A stretch of 64,000 bases of DNA from Eretmocerus hayati (Eukaryota > Arthropoda > Insecta > Hymenoptera > Aphelinidae). This document shows, piece by piece, positions 19,564-30,773 of this stretch; positions within the stretch are counted from its first letter, which is position 1, and every line of letters starts with the position of its first letter. The DNA is taken from contig CM056743.1 in assembly GCA_029851415.1 (NCBI GenBank), positions 64,882,186 through 64,946,185 of the forward strand, in the 5' to 3' direction. The notes beneath the pieces were generated by a model. That model made no database searches. It saw only the letters and a program-made list of their open reading frames with translations, and was not told where the DNA came from. A program made the position numbers and the translations under genes.

Positions 19564-20574
19564 ATGGATTCGGGTTGTTGGATTCCTGCGGCGACAGGTG
19601 GTGATATAAAAACATATATACCACCCTGTCCACCGGCCGTGACTTTGTCACATTTTCCGCAAGGCAATGAAGGCAGCAGTATGGCTATGTCTTCAAACGA
19701 CCAAAATTTCATAAACCTCGAATCAACGCAAAATCAAGGATCATTACCACCATCACTGGCCCATGTTCTGCCCATAACAAACGTGGGCGCACCCAACACC
19801 AACACAGCATCCAGAAAGAGGAGATTGTCGTTCTCGAATATTCTTACACCACCAACGCAATCACCGAGGGGATCTATGACCGACAGCGCTGGTTCCAACG
19901 AAGAGGAGGAGGATGACTATACTTCCGAGTATGAGGATGAGGAACGAGAGACGTATAACATTGAAAAATCATCGAGTATGACGATCAAAACGAGGTAAAT
20001 CATATTTTTGCTCATAAACTTGATAGAAGGAGCAAGTATGCTCATGGACATAAACTCGAGTCTAATATTGCTTCTTTATTCTGTCCAATTTCATAGCAAA
20101 AAGGAGATGAAGCATGTTAGTGAGCTGATGAGAGCTTGTCGGCAAACCATTCGAGTCGAAGTTCGAATGCTGATAAATGAAAAAGATTCCTCATTGGAGA
20201 TAAACTTGAGAAGTGGTCGAAAAGGGTTAACATTAAGCAGAATGACATGGGACAAGCTTTCAGAAAATTTGCTGAGCCTCAAGAATGATAAAGACTGTAG
20301 GCAAAAATTATTGTCGGGTCATAATATTGGGTCGAACATTACTATGTATTTTGAGAAAAGAATGTACTATGAAAGAATAACATTAGCTCATGAAAACTGT
20401 GAGATTTACTCTACTTTGGGGAATTTCCTGAATTTAACTGCGATGGACAGTTTCATCGAGTCAAAAGTTAGTGAATACATAGAATTAGATTTGAATCTGT
20501 CCAGAACGTTCAAATCTCTCAGAAAATTCTTGGAAAAGAGTGCGAAAGATAAAAAAAATCAATCTCGACGATAA
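19564..20574 (+). CDS. Two-exon PC4-like ssDNA-binding protein
   Basis: Exon 1 is 19564-19994 and exon 2 is 20097-20574; the 102-bp intron has GTAAAT and TTTCATAG ends and joins one frame of about 302 residues. Exon 1 is disordered, with Pro/Ser-rich parts and a Glu/Asp block near its end. Exon 2 contains a segment (about 20,170-20,285) with LEINLRSGRKGLTLSRMTW, the strand-strand-Gly-Leu-x-Leu-x-Trp pattern of the PC4/p15 coactivator fold, which binds single-stranded DNA as a dimer. A helical C-terminus follows. A role in replication or transcription is inferred. The decayed homologue at 61.85-62.99 kb has a splice donor at the same place, which supports the intron. Confidence 0.68.
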
Positions 20575-21563
20575 AATGCAAGTCATAAAGTTCTTGAATG
20601 ATAGTCATAGAAACAATATGTCAGGATGTAGCGTCAAAGCCAATTGCTTAGACGACATTTTATATAACATCAAAATAAAAATGAGAAGAGAACGATAAAT
20701 ATCTCCATAATGAGTGTTGGATATTTACAAATTCTACATATTCATGGTGTTGGTGGTAGTGGGTAAAATATGTATCAATGATTCATCATATCATGTATAT
20801 CCGAGTGTTATTCTAGTCATAATTGATGAAAAATTACTATCTCATGTATATGACAGTAATTCAATGAAGCCGGTTGTGATCTGTCTAGTCCATCAAGAAA
20901 AGATGCGAGTACACTGGCTGTGAACATTGCACTTCCAACAAAAAAACTACTCTCGCTCACATTTCTTCGACCAGTCTATCTATTGAGTCAGGAATCTAGA
21001 GAGATCAGCCAGAAGATATGAGAGAGAGAGGAGAGCTTCTTCGACAACTGAGAAACAAGGAGAAGGCTACCTCTTACCTTGTTCACTCTGGGCATGTAAT
21101 TTTCATGGTTTATTAAATGCACTTAGTGAGCATAGAAAGAGGTAGTCCCGAATCACAGCAAGAGGAGGAAAAGTCACCTGTTAAATTCCTAAAATTCGTC
21201 TGCAGCAAATCTCTTACATGATCTGGCTCGACCAATGTGAAAATACTTATTTATTGTTCGTTCCAAACCATGATGAGATAGGCCACAGTTTGTATCGAGG
21301 AATGAGAGTTTCCGAGGTGAGCAGAAAGAAGAGAGAGAAATTTTGCTGCCCAGCGAGAAAAAGCTTCCGTCGCATGGTGAGCTCGATCGCTTTTAGGTAT
21401 ATTCGACTGCTGAAAAGACCAAGAAAAGATATTCAAAGCGACCAGCTCCAATACACCACTTTTGTCTCGTTTGTTAATACAATTCAATCAGTCATTGGTG
21501 GTGTGTGGACTATGGGAGCCGATTCCATCGCGATACGATTCGAGCATCTGGGATAATTTCCAT
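20575..21563. other. No confident gene; possible upstream exons
   Basis: About 1 kb between the PC4-like gene and the five-exon gene. A frame at 21218-21556 has plausible composition and donor-like GTGAGC near 21317, so an upstream exon or 5' leader could lie here, but I could not fix its borders. Otherwise nothing is recognised. Confidence 0.4.
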
Positions 21564-22881
21564 ATGCTTGAAATGCCGAGTTCTAGTTTTAAGGTATGCA
21601 CGTTGGTCCATCCGACGGCGGCTGTACTAGATCTCGTCAGTATCCTATATCCACACGGTGAGCGAACATCGTTTAAGAATGGTTTTACCATTGCGACAAC
21701 GTATTGCATACGTTTATGAATGTGAGTGTTTGTGAAAGTGTTTAAATTGCAAAAAAGTGAAAAAGAGTGATTAAGTGTGCTTCCATTCCAGATATTGGTA
21801 GAATGAGGTTACCACGTCATCACGGTTTGACAGAAAGTGACTTACGTTCACTAGGTCGCTGGATCTTATATGCACGTACTACTGGGCGTAACAGGGATGA
21901 GTCTTGGAGAGAGCAATTGCAATACCATATCACTTCAGAGTATAGCTGGGGTATAGTCGAAGATACAAGTTTAGAAGAGCGAATATCATGCGTAGAATGC
22001 TTAGAGGTGAGTTGATTGCTCCACATTAGGTGATGCACTTTCAGTAATTGAAATACTTGGTCGAAATATAGGAGTTCACCATAACGATGTACAGGGACCC
22101 ATCCCTGATTGAACAAGTAGGGCTGAACCGGGAAAGTGGTGGTGGCATCTTTTTGATGCCGCTCTCAGGATACACGGTCGCACCGGTATTCTGCTTTAGA
22201 TGTGGATTCGTACGTTTAATTTTTTTCAAAATAATTCCTCAAAGTACGAAAGAAGGAGATGCTAATTCTAAAATTTTGCATGTTAGATCGGCAGTCGCGA
22301 ATATGTATGCCCAGGCCTCATAATGGGCTTTGATCACCACCAAAGAGTCCGCGACAGCATCCCCGTTACTGAAAATTTATATGAGGGAGAATGGATTGTC
22401 GATCAAACTCGATGCAGAATGGGGCATGTGAGTACAAAAAAAAATCGGTCATCATTTTCGACTAAAGTAGTATCTCATTCTACGAATATTTCCACAGGCT
22501 GTCTCGTATACCATCCTTGAACACGAAGATAGATCATTTTATCCGCAAACTGATGCTTTTATTGGATGCAGATCCAGTTTCACGATGGAAATCCCATCAC
22601 TTTTGCCATGGGGCACCTCATTAACCTATGCATTAAAGTGTCCGTGTCATGCCAGATTTTTTGAAATACTGATAATTAAGAACCAAGTATTTTCAATTCT
22701 TGAAGCGCAAGATGAGATGCGCCGGGTCAATGTACATCCAAATCTTGACGATGACAACGATGATAATGATGAGGCGCAGTATGACATGCGTGAAAGGGAT
22801 ATATTCGAGTTACTTGAAGACGATGATGGTTATGATGGGGCATCATCATTATCATCATCATCATCATCATCATCACCCTAA
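21564..22881 (+). CDS. Intact five-exon gene of unknown function
   Basis: Exons 21564-21657, 21792-22006, 22072-22209, 22287-22427 and 22498-22881 are joined by introns of 134, 65, 77 and 70 bp. All have GT-AG ends (GTGAGC, GTGAGT, GTACGT, GTGAGT donors), and the last three introns are in phase 0. The joined frame has no stop and gives about 323 residues. Cys pairs occur in CVECLE, CFRCGF and CPCHARFF, suggesting metal binding. The C-terminus is Asp-rich and ends in a Ser run encoded by an (ATC)n-like microsatellite. No family is recognised. It lies inside the right Polinton arm with a poly(A) signal at 22966. It may be a captured host gene or a spliced accessory gene. The start at 21564 (or 21573) is the least certain part. 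Confidence 0.65.
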
Positions 22882-22965
22882 GAAAAACACATTTTCGATT
22901 CGGTGTATGAAGTAATATATCCATATTATCCATCAAGTATCATGATAATATAACCAATTTGTCAG

Positions 22966-22971
22966 AATAAA
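22966..22971 (+). terminator. Poly(A) signal AATAAA
   Basis: A perfect AATAAA about 85 bp after the stop of the five-exon gene, in AT-rich sequence. It is the first such signal on this strand after that stop. Confidence 0.5.
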
Positions 22972-22999
22972 AAAGTTTGGAAAAATTTTGGATTATCGG

Positions 23000-23603
23000 T
23001 GAATGGTAGATCAAAATCTTGAATTCAGTATTCGGAGTAGAATACATTATTCGTCAGCGGCCATCATGGATATGCAGATGATTCAGAATACATTGTTTTT
23101 TCGAAGCCATGATGGGTATGTAAATTTATTCTCTCAATACTACTGTACCAAATCGAGAACTTTTCGACATAACCACGAGAGCGCAACTAAAACTGTACTC
23201 ACTCGAAAAATAATCATCAAATCGGCACCATTTTCCTCCAAGATAAACATCATAATGAGGCAAACTTCTTCGATCGGCCTCTGCTGCACTCGCCCGCATT
23301 GTAATGGATAAGCCATCACTGAAGCCGAGGCCGATCGCAGCTAACTGTGAACAAATCTGCACCATCTCTATCCAAAGGTAAACTTCTTTGGTCGGCCCGC
23401 ATAATAATAAATGAGCCATCATTAGTGCTGCGGTCAAGCGTAGCTACCTGTGGAGCTTCTCCGATCGGCGCGCATGGGTATGAATATATTATACTCGCGG
23501 GATGAGGTGTGGGCTGCAGCAAGATGAGCTCAAGAATTATGTATTCCGCACGTGTAATCGAGTCACATAACCAATTTTTATCTGTATTTGGACAATGGTG
23601 AGG

Positions 23604-23644
<41 letters not shown>

Positions 23645-23650
23645 GATATA
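23000..23650. other. Non-coding right flank with short direct repeats and (TA)n
   Basis: No gene seen. About 120-bp degenerate direct repeats occur at 23220-23430, recognised by CACCAT, AAACTTCTT and GATCGGC/GGTCGGC blocks, with a further partial copy near 23455. A (TA)n tract lies at about 23607-23650 next to the right arm. Confidence 0.5.
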
Positions 23651-23651
23651 T

Positions 23652-23706
23652 ATACGATATATATACGATCAAAACTGGTAGAGATTTAATGTGTGACATG
23701 TGTATT

Positions 23707-23760
<54 letters not shown>

Positions 23761-24204
23761 CCATATACACAGAGCGCGCGCGCGCGAGAGAGAGAGATAG
23801 AGTTTTTGCAGCAGACGGCTGCCAGCCTTGAATCGCATCATTGCGCCCGCATCCTCGGCCAGGGCAAGTCACCTGGAGCTCTATTCGATGAGAAAAAGGG
23901 TCAAATCAAGGTCAAACAAAGAGCTATGCCGAGGCTACCCACCCTGGGCATTCCTATCTGGTACAGCAACTCCCTGGGGGAGGTCCCCGTCTTCGTGGGG
24001 TCGCTCGTCCAGATGGGGATGTCCAGGTGTCTGGCGTAGAATCGGCATAGCTCTATCTACTTTCGAGTCAGAGCACAATATGTCAAAACACAAAAATACG
24101 TGTCTCGTTAATTCGTTCTTGGAAACATATATTTCATCCTGGAAGAGATTTGAGACTTGAGCAATTTTCGACTGTCTGATCTTACATGGAATTGGTCTCA
24201 TATA
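23652..24204. repeat. Right inverted arm (candidate Polinton TIR)
   Basis: Reverse complement of the left arm, uninterrupted here. It begins with CGATCAAAACTGG, passes a long (GT)n tract at about 23710-23758 and a GC/GA simple run, then a 300-bp unique part, and ends near TACATGGAATTGGTCT. Differences from the left arm are mostly microsatellite length and scattered substitutions, so the arms are similar but not homogenised. Confidence 0.7.
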
Positions 24205-24483
24205 AATGAATACTTTTGTCTAACCAAAGCATCTCACTTCTACTGTGCGATTTCTTGTGGCGCAAAAGTTAGTAAATATTTAATGCTAATTGAAATTGTA
24301 AGTATTAATGAGTGTACATACCAAAGACTCGTAATTTATCTGAATTCTACAAAACGAAATGCTTATCTAAGAAATTTACGATTTGAATTTCGCAATTCTC
24401 TGCCAAGAACTCTGAAGTGCAGTGAGCGTCAGTGAGCGGAGCAATTCCGCTTGTCATTCTTGTATTAAAAGTCATCATCATTA

Positions 24484-25366
24484 TTGTTGAATCTCGATTT
24501 ACTATGTTCAGCAGGTGCGGATCAAGATGAATGGTATGAATCTCCGAGCGAAGATGAATTTGAAGAAGTGGCTAAAATCAGAGCATTGGTGGGAAATTTT
24601 TTTCAGGGAACATGCTCTCCCATACATTTTGATCGACGACTTTTACGATCTCGTCATAAGAATTTCGGTGCACCGTTCAGCTTTAGTGCGGTCAAAAGTC
24701 CAGAGAATAACATTATCCAAAATTCTGAAACTTGGTTTGGCGGCGGCTTGGAGGGCGCAGCTTTATCTTCTGCTACAAACACAGAGGTTTGCTCTGATGT
24801 TCGACGAGTCGACCTCCATTACAGTCGTGAAGCACGGTGTCATAATAATGAGGTTTTGGTATCCAGCATTACGTCGGATCGTATCAGTGTTATGGGCATT
24901 AGAGCCCATTCACAACATTGTCGAAAATGAAGTAGATGCAACAGCATAGACTGTTTTTAACCGTATCATGGGATCTGTGGACTGGTTCCGGGTGATACGC
25001 GTAGAGAACTTCCAAGCTTTTATTGCTGATGGCGCAGCTTCAATAGTCGGTGTAAATAATTCGGTAGCAACTAGACTCCGAAATTTTGCTGCATTGTGGA
25101 CCATCATCATCTGCTCTAATCACGCCGCTGCTCTGTGCACAAGGCATGCTGCTATCGACAATCAAGACGAGGTTTTCCTGAGCCGAGATATCTACACCTT
25201 CATGAATTTTCCTTTACGCAGACTCATGTTGAAAGCAGAGCAGTGGAGTTATATCAGATGCGAGTATTCATTCTTCTTAGCAATTGCAATCTTGCATATA
25301 AACATAACCGGACATCCAGACTTGAAAAGAAACAAGATAGATGTATCTCAGGATTTGCAAAGATAG
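24484..25366 (+). pseudogene. hAT-type transposase core fragment
   Basis: The frame contains ALMFDEST, the hAT catalytic-core signature around the first Asp, and downstream ADGAASIVGVNNSVATRLRN followed by CSNHAAALC, the typical Asp-Gly-Ala and Cys-x2-His core region. An acidic stretch at 24510-24590 lies in another frame and joins through a slip at the T7 run near 24600. An in-frame TAG occurs at 24947. Collinear with the zinc-finger fragment at 0.45-1.06 kb and the C-terminal parts downstream. The fragment is inactive as read. Confidence 0.7.
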
Positions 25367-25480
25367 TACTGAATCACCACGTGATGAGTCTTTCTGTTCC
25401 ATTAACGTGAAGCCTGTCCGAGCACCGTATTCCATAAAGTGGGACTATCTCTGGCATTCACAGTGAATGCAGTTATAACT

Positions 25481-27000
25481 ACAGGGCGTCCAAAGAGTAA
25501 GTAACCTCCCCTTTCTTTTCAGAAATGGTTGGGAATCGGAAAAAACCCCGGAACACGTGTCCCTTTATTTTGATGGGGACATCCGATGGTGGCCTTGTTT
25601 TCCACCTTGAAGATCATTTTCGAGGTCATTTGGAGGTGAACTGGATTTTTTAAACTGGAAACACCTACTTCTGACCTCGAATTCTGAAAGAACATGAAAA
25701 GTGATGAAATTTTTGTATGAAACTTTTTTTGACCCGACTTGACCTTGGCGAGATAAATGGAGGTCAGCATGGGTTGACGTTAACCACTGTCGCTCCAAGA
25801 GTGAGCAATTTATCGAGAAATGTTTGGGCTGGAAGTTGTTCATGATCACAGTTGGAAAAAGCTAATGACCCTGTTTCCGACCTTGGAGGTCATTTTCACC
25901 TTCAGTGTCAAGAACAAGGATATAAATCATTTTTGCTGTCATCATGAACACCTTCAGTCGGAAAAATTTCCGATGAAGCGCTCACACTTGGAACTACAGC
26001 GCTTTTCTCCAACACGTGCTGACCTTCATTCATCTCGCCAAGGTCGATCCTTGTCAAAGAAAATTTCGAACAAAAGTTTCATCATCCTTTGAGTCCTTTC
26101 AGAATCCGAGGTCAAAAGTAGGTGTTTCCGTTGGAAATATCGAGTTGACCTTCAAATCACCTCAAAAGTGACCTCCAAGGTCGGGAACGAAGTCATGGTC
26201 TTTTCTACTGTGATCACGAACAACTTTTATCCCAAAAATTTTTCGATGAAATGCTCACTCTTGAACATGACTATCAGGGTAAAAAACAAAGCCACCATCG
26301 GATGTATCCCTCAAAATGGGGTGATTTGGAGGTCAACTCGATTTTTCCAACGGAAACACCTACTTTTGACCTCGGATTCTGAAAGAACTCGAAGAATGAT
26401 GAAACTTTTGTTGGAAATTTTCTTCGACAGGACTCGACCTTGGCGAGATAAGTGAAGGTCAGCAGGTGTTGATGGTAAGCGCTGTAGTTCCAAGAGTGAG
26501 CGCTCCATCGAGAATGTTTCTGACTGAAGGTGTTCATGATGACAGCAAAAATGATTTATATCCTTGTTCTTGACACTGAAGGTGAAGATGACCTCCAAGG
26601 TCGGAAACAGGGTCATTAGCTCTTTCCTACTGTGATCATGAACAACTTTTATCCCAAACATTTCTCGATAAAATGCTCACTCTCGGAGCGACAGCGGTTA
26701 TCGTCAACCCATGCTGACCTCCATTTATCTCGCCAAGGTCAAGTGGGTCAAAAAAAGTTTCATACAAAAATTTCATCATTTTTCATGTTCTTTCAGAATT
26801 CGAGGTCAGAAGTAGGTGTTTCCAGTTTAAAAAATCCAGTTGACCTCCAAATGACCTCGAAAATGACCTTCAGTGTAAAAAACAAGGCCACTATCGGATG
26901 TCCCCATCAGAATAAAGGGACACGTGTTTCGAGGTTTTTCCGATTTCCAACCATTTCTGAAAAAAATGGGGGGGGGCTACTTACTTCTTGGACGCCCTGT
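25481..27000. mobile_element. Foldback element between hAT gene fragments
   Basis: Ends ACAGGGCGTCC and GGACGCCCTGT, with the palindrome AGTTATAACT on both sides. The arms consist of degenerate modules (one about 85 bp, seen at 25785 reversed and at 26207 and 26628 forward) and many GACCTCCAARGTC words, so arm pairing is modular. No protein is recognised. It separates two coding parts of the hAT-like gene. Confidence 0.75.
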
Positions 27001-27617
27001 AGTTATAACTGCATTCACTATCATTCTTGATGACTCAAGTGCTTTGAGACCGTTGAAAATCCGATAGTTGTAAGGTTAAGTTTGATGAACATTCGATCGA
27101 TCAAGCCCTCTGGCCTGTAGAATTTATAACCAGTCGCGAATAAGCTAATTTCCGGATGCAAATCCGGGAAACGTTCCGCTATTGCCGAATCGCAAGTGAG
27201 CGAAATTGTTGATACTCGAATGTGCGAATATCGAGGGTTCCCTTTCTTTGATTAATTCAACAACATTGGATAGATAGTGATGCCGAAAATTTTCCTACAA
27301 ATTGATCAAATTATTCATTGAGATTTGTGCAAGATTAAGCAAGTGTAGTTGTGGCAGTGATCACAATAATTGGGAATCGTCTCCAATTTCTTTCACAATT
27401 ATACTCGCCCAACTCTGCACCAATCACACTAATGCTTTCCTGGACTTTTGCAGAGAAATTACTTTTACGTGAGGAGACTTCGCTATCCATTCAAAGCTGT
27501 TTCGTCTATTGATTATAGGTAGAATATACAACTTCGGCGGCAAGATGGCACTGGAAAGCGTTCGGGAGGCGGTGCAAGTGTATTGTACGTGATTGAAAAC
27601 TAATTGTTACATTTCAG

Positions 27618-28240
27618 GAGAATAATCAGATCAGACCGCATGCTTTGGTTAAGCCCTTCTGGATGCGTTGGTTGACGATGGCTCCGGCAGTTGATACTCT
27701 TCTAACGAATTGGATACCGGTCCGTGCTGTTCTGCAGAACATCACAGAAGATATAAACCGTGTCGCCGCTCGTAATGCAGCCGCGCTCCTCGCCAGGATG
27801 GATAATCCCATGTCAAAGGCCTTGCATCTTTTCCTGAACCACATCCTGCCATCAATGGATAATCTGAACGGGTGGATGCAGACTAACAGGGTCGTTCTAC
27901 CAGAGGTGTATCCAAAGATCAAAGCGGTGCTATTGGATATCCTGAATTGTTCCTTAGACAGGTTCTATCTTGCTACATCTCGAGTAGAAGAGATCGACCC
28001 CCAGAACGAAGCATACCACAGGCCTTTGCGGTTTACAACAGTTGGCCCCGAATGCACCATCGAGCTGGGACAGCTTAACGACCGTGGGGTCGATATTAAT
28101 CCAATACTGCAGCGCATGCGGTTATACTTGGTGACTCTGGCAACCCAAATAGCAACCCGTTTAGAACAACCTTGGCGATCATACAGTATTCTCGAGTGTT
28201 TGCTGCCCATCAATGCCATCAGCGCCCAGTACCATCAGGG
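27618..28240 (+). pseudogene. hAT-type transposase, middle fragment
   Basis: Open frame beginning just after an ATTTCAG acceptor at 27611-27617, in phase 0. It starts with a region ending KPFWMRWL, which resembles the Arg-Trp motif of hAT transposases after the core insertion, and continues with helical sequence of the insertion domain, ending near QPWRSYSILECLLP around 28200. No stop interrupts it. Frames beyond 28.24 kb run into hairpin repeats and are not coding. Confidence 0.55.
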
Positions 28241-28286
28241 AAATCCTGGCATAATACTGCAACCTCCCAAATCTCACTATACTTCA

Positions 28287-28388
28287 GGCACCTCAGCAAC
28301 AGCCTGCTGTGCGGAGGTGCCGAGCCGCTCGCTCATATACCTATATATATTGGGCACCTCAGCAACAGCGTGCTGTTGCGGAGGTGCC
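28287..28388. repeat. Two tandem hairpins with GGCACCTC stems
   Basis: Inverted repeats at 28287-28321 and 28353-28388, each GGCACCTC...GAGGTGCC with an inner CAACAG/CTGTTG stem. The second is almost perfectly self-complementary over 36 bp. They are separated by 31 bp of AT-rich DNA. Confidence 0.8.
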
Positions 28389-30361
28389 GACGCGCGCGTA
28401 TGATGCTAATCATTGTCACCCATTTTGGGATAACCAAACCTATCGTGTAAGTAGCTTCAGCATGTGTCCTGGTGATGGCAAGGATTATTAACAAAATTTA
28501 TGCTTGTGTTACTGTGAATTAAAACAAATTAGCTATGTGTACGATACTTTAAAACTCACTCGTTGCGTCCGTATATCGCATTTCGATAGAATCACCCATA
28601 TACCTTACCCTCTCCATTTCCTAAATTCACTCCATACACTAATACTTTTGGCAAGGCCCTAATACAAGTCATTTCCATATGAAAATATGTTCGTTCAATC
28701 ATCGCGAGCATGTCAACGCGTGTCTACGCATCCGCAGTTCGAGCCGCCGAAAAGTCAATGAGTGGGAGAAAAAGCGAAGCTCAGAGGGAATATCCTTGCT
28801 TGCGGAGCGAAGCTCCGTCTACTTGGTCAGGAGACCTAGAGGCATTAAAAAGGCCTAATTTGTCACGAGCAGATTACAGTTCTCCAAGAGAGTATACCCA
28901 AGTATCACTGGGCTTCCTCTCTCCCAACGGTAAGATGTGATTTTCACATCAATTTTTCTATAGTAGCATAGCACTCTCGATGTCATCAATCCTCTCGAGG
29001 ATTGTTCGTGGAGATGGCTTTTTATGATGATAATCGTGGTCCTCAACTAAATGTTAGTCGGCTTTCGGGTCAGATTCGTTTAGTTGCGGGCAAATAGGCA
29101 TTAAAGAAAAGGACTCACCCGCGAATCGTACTCCATAGCACCGGACCCAATGGATAAAAGTCCAGGGATGGGTGATTCCGAATAGTATAAAAATTCTACT
29201 GAGTACAATGACTCATCTTCTTGCATTTGCAGTCGGAATCACCCTGATACCATAAAAAGGGGGTCAGCTCTAACTGACACTCCGACCTGGGCAAAAACTG
29301 GGTCCCTGGACACTGGGCAAGTGGCGAGGTGCTCGGTCGTCTCCTTTCGTTTTAGAAGCACGGGTCGCGATACGCGTTTCAATAATTAAAATCTGCATTT
29401 TCTTTCGAGTCCGAATTAAAAAATCATGAAAACTTCGAGTCATTTCAAGCATTAGACAATTCAATGCTCGCGATTAGGGTTTCAATTTATTTTATATCAA
29501 TTAGTCAATGTTGTCTGCTTTGATATGCTCACAGATAGACGAATTCACAATCAAACCACCAGGCAAGCACACGAAGTCCAGGAACAATCGATCTATTGGA
29601 ATTTCATCGTCATAAAATGCCAAGTTCATAAAATCATTCGATATTTGATTATCATTTGTACGCGATCTTACGATCGTGGGATTTGAGTTGTTTAGAGTCA
29701 GTTCTAGTACACTTCAAAATCATTTATAATAATTCATGAGAATAAAGGCTTGGTAAACTGAATACAAAATCTTTTAAATGAAAATAAAATCACCCAGAAT
29801 TTACTTCCCACATATCGAGAATATTATTTTCATAATTTCAGGAATTATTTGACATCAATATAGAGTAAAGTTTTGGGCGCTAAACCATGCACGTAGAGTA
29901 GTTTTTTTTATGCCTTATTTGCTCTCAATAGAAAAGTATCCAAAATCGGCCGTTTAGAATTTCTCATTCGGTAACTCAGAGCCACGCAACCTAAAAATTC
30001 ACTGATAGAACAAATTACGGATAATCAATGATGGTCGTCATAGTATGACAAACTTTCGTCATGATGGTCGTGAATTTTTCGAGTATAATTGCGATTGCAC
30101 GGCTCGCTTCAGAGACAGAATTAATTATGGCCTTTATTATTGGTATTGCTTGAATAAATGATTGTGTGGTAGTAGTATGCAAGATGAAGCTTTTGGAATG
30201 ATTATTGGAACAGCAGTATATCCAGAATCCCCGGAAGGTCATGGAACGAGAACAAACGCATCGAGTTCGTTTCGAGGAAAAGTAAGTAATCGCCGAGGGT
30301 TGTCTCAACGTTGTTATATCTGCAAAGTGAATGCAGATCTTTTGCTCGTATATATCTCTAG
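28389..30361. other. No confident gene
   Basis: About 2 kb with short frames only. It probably contains intron or decayed sequence of the hAT-like gene. A GTAAGT at 30282 and an acceptor-like TCTCTAG before 30362 are visible, but joining them does not give a consistent frame, so I did not model an exon here. Confidence 0.4.
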
Positions 30362-30773
30362 AAGTTCCATACATCGCAATACTGAGAGTCATGAACATGT
30401 TTCCACGAGCTATGCTTGGAGTGAATTTTCAGATGTTGGAACAAGAGTGGGATGAGTTGATTATCCATCATCCATGGTTCGAGCCCGGGATGGAGACCGA
30501 TACCTTCTGGATAAACTGCACAGAGTATGAAGCCCAGATCGGGATAACTACCGAGTCGTGCGCAATTTGGGACCGTTTGTTATGAATATCCTCATCGTGC
30601 CACACTCAAACGCTGAATGTGAGCGAGAGTTCAGTGCGGAGGGTATCCTCCATGATAGGTTGTGTGCTAGTTGTCTCACGCCAACAACTGAGGCTGAGAT
30701 GATGATCCAGAACTGGGGACGGCTAAATGGATTCAAGGGTCACGCTGCGCTGTGCAACCAACCCCGCTCATGA
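30362..30773 (+). pseudogene. hAT-type transposase, C-terminal dimerisation fragment
   Basis: An open frame from about 30364 has conserved helical sequence (VPYIAILRVMNMFPR and onwards). After a frame change near 30550 it reads LIVPHSNAECEREFS, the classic hAT C-terminal dimerisation motif (proline, Ser/Asn, then Glu-Arg-x-Phe-Ser). The stop is at 30773. The frameshift shows decay. It completes the collinear series of hAT parts. Confidence 0.7.

Larger units (their letters stand above)
2787..24204. mobile_element. Polinton/Maverick (adintovirus-like) element
   Basis: The content matches the hallmark set of Polintons: protein-primed PolB, retroviral-type DDE integrase with chromodomain, FtsK/HerA-type packaging ATPase, adenain-like cysteine protease, major and minor capsid proteins, and a PLA2 domain protein. 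Inverted arms at both ends are the best candidates for terminal repeats. Total length is about 21.4 kb, or 20.4 kb without the nested foldback, within the family range. PolB carries three nonsense codons and a homopolymer frameshift; two further genes are frameshifted. Capsid, ATPase, protease and integrase frames are open. The element is probably a recent but defective endogenous copy. A clear 6-bp target duplication was not found by eye. Confidence 0.85.

Noticed and set aside
22727..22936. Met/His-rich frames around 22.8 kb
   Set aside because: Products of the ATC-type microsatellite read in other frames than the five-exon gene.
28287..28388. MicroRNA precursors
   Set aside because: The stems are only about 15 bp with almost no loop, too short for a standard precursor.
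30282..30361. An 80-bp intron in the hAT C-terminal part
   Set aside because: The splice words are good, but no upstream frame joins the downstream frame in a consistent phase.
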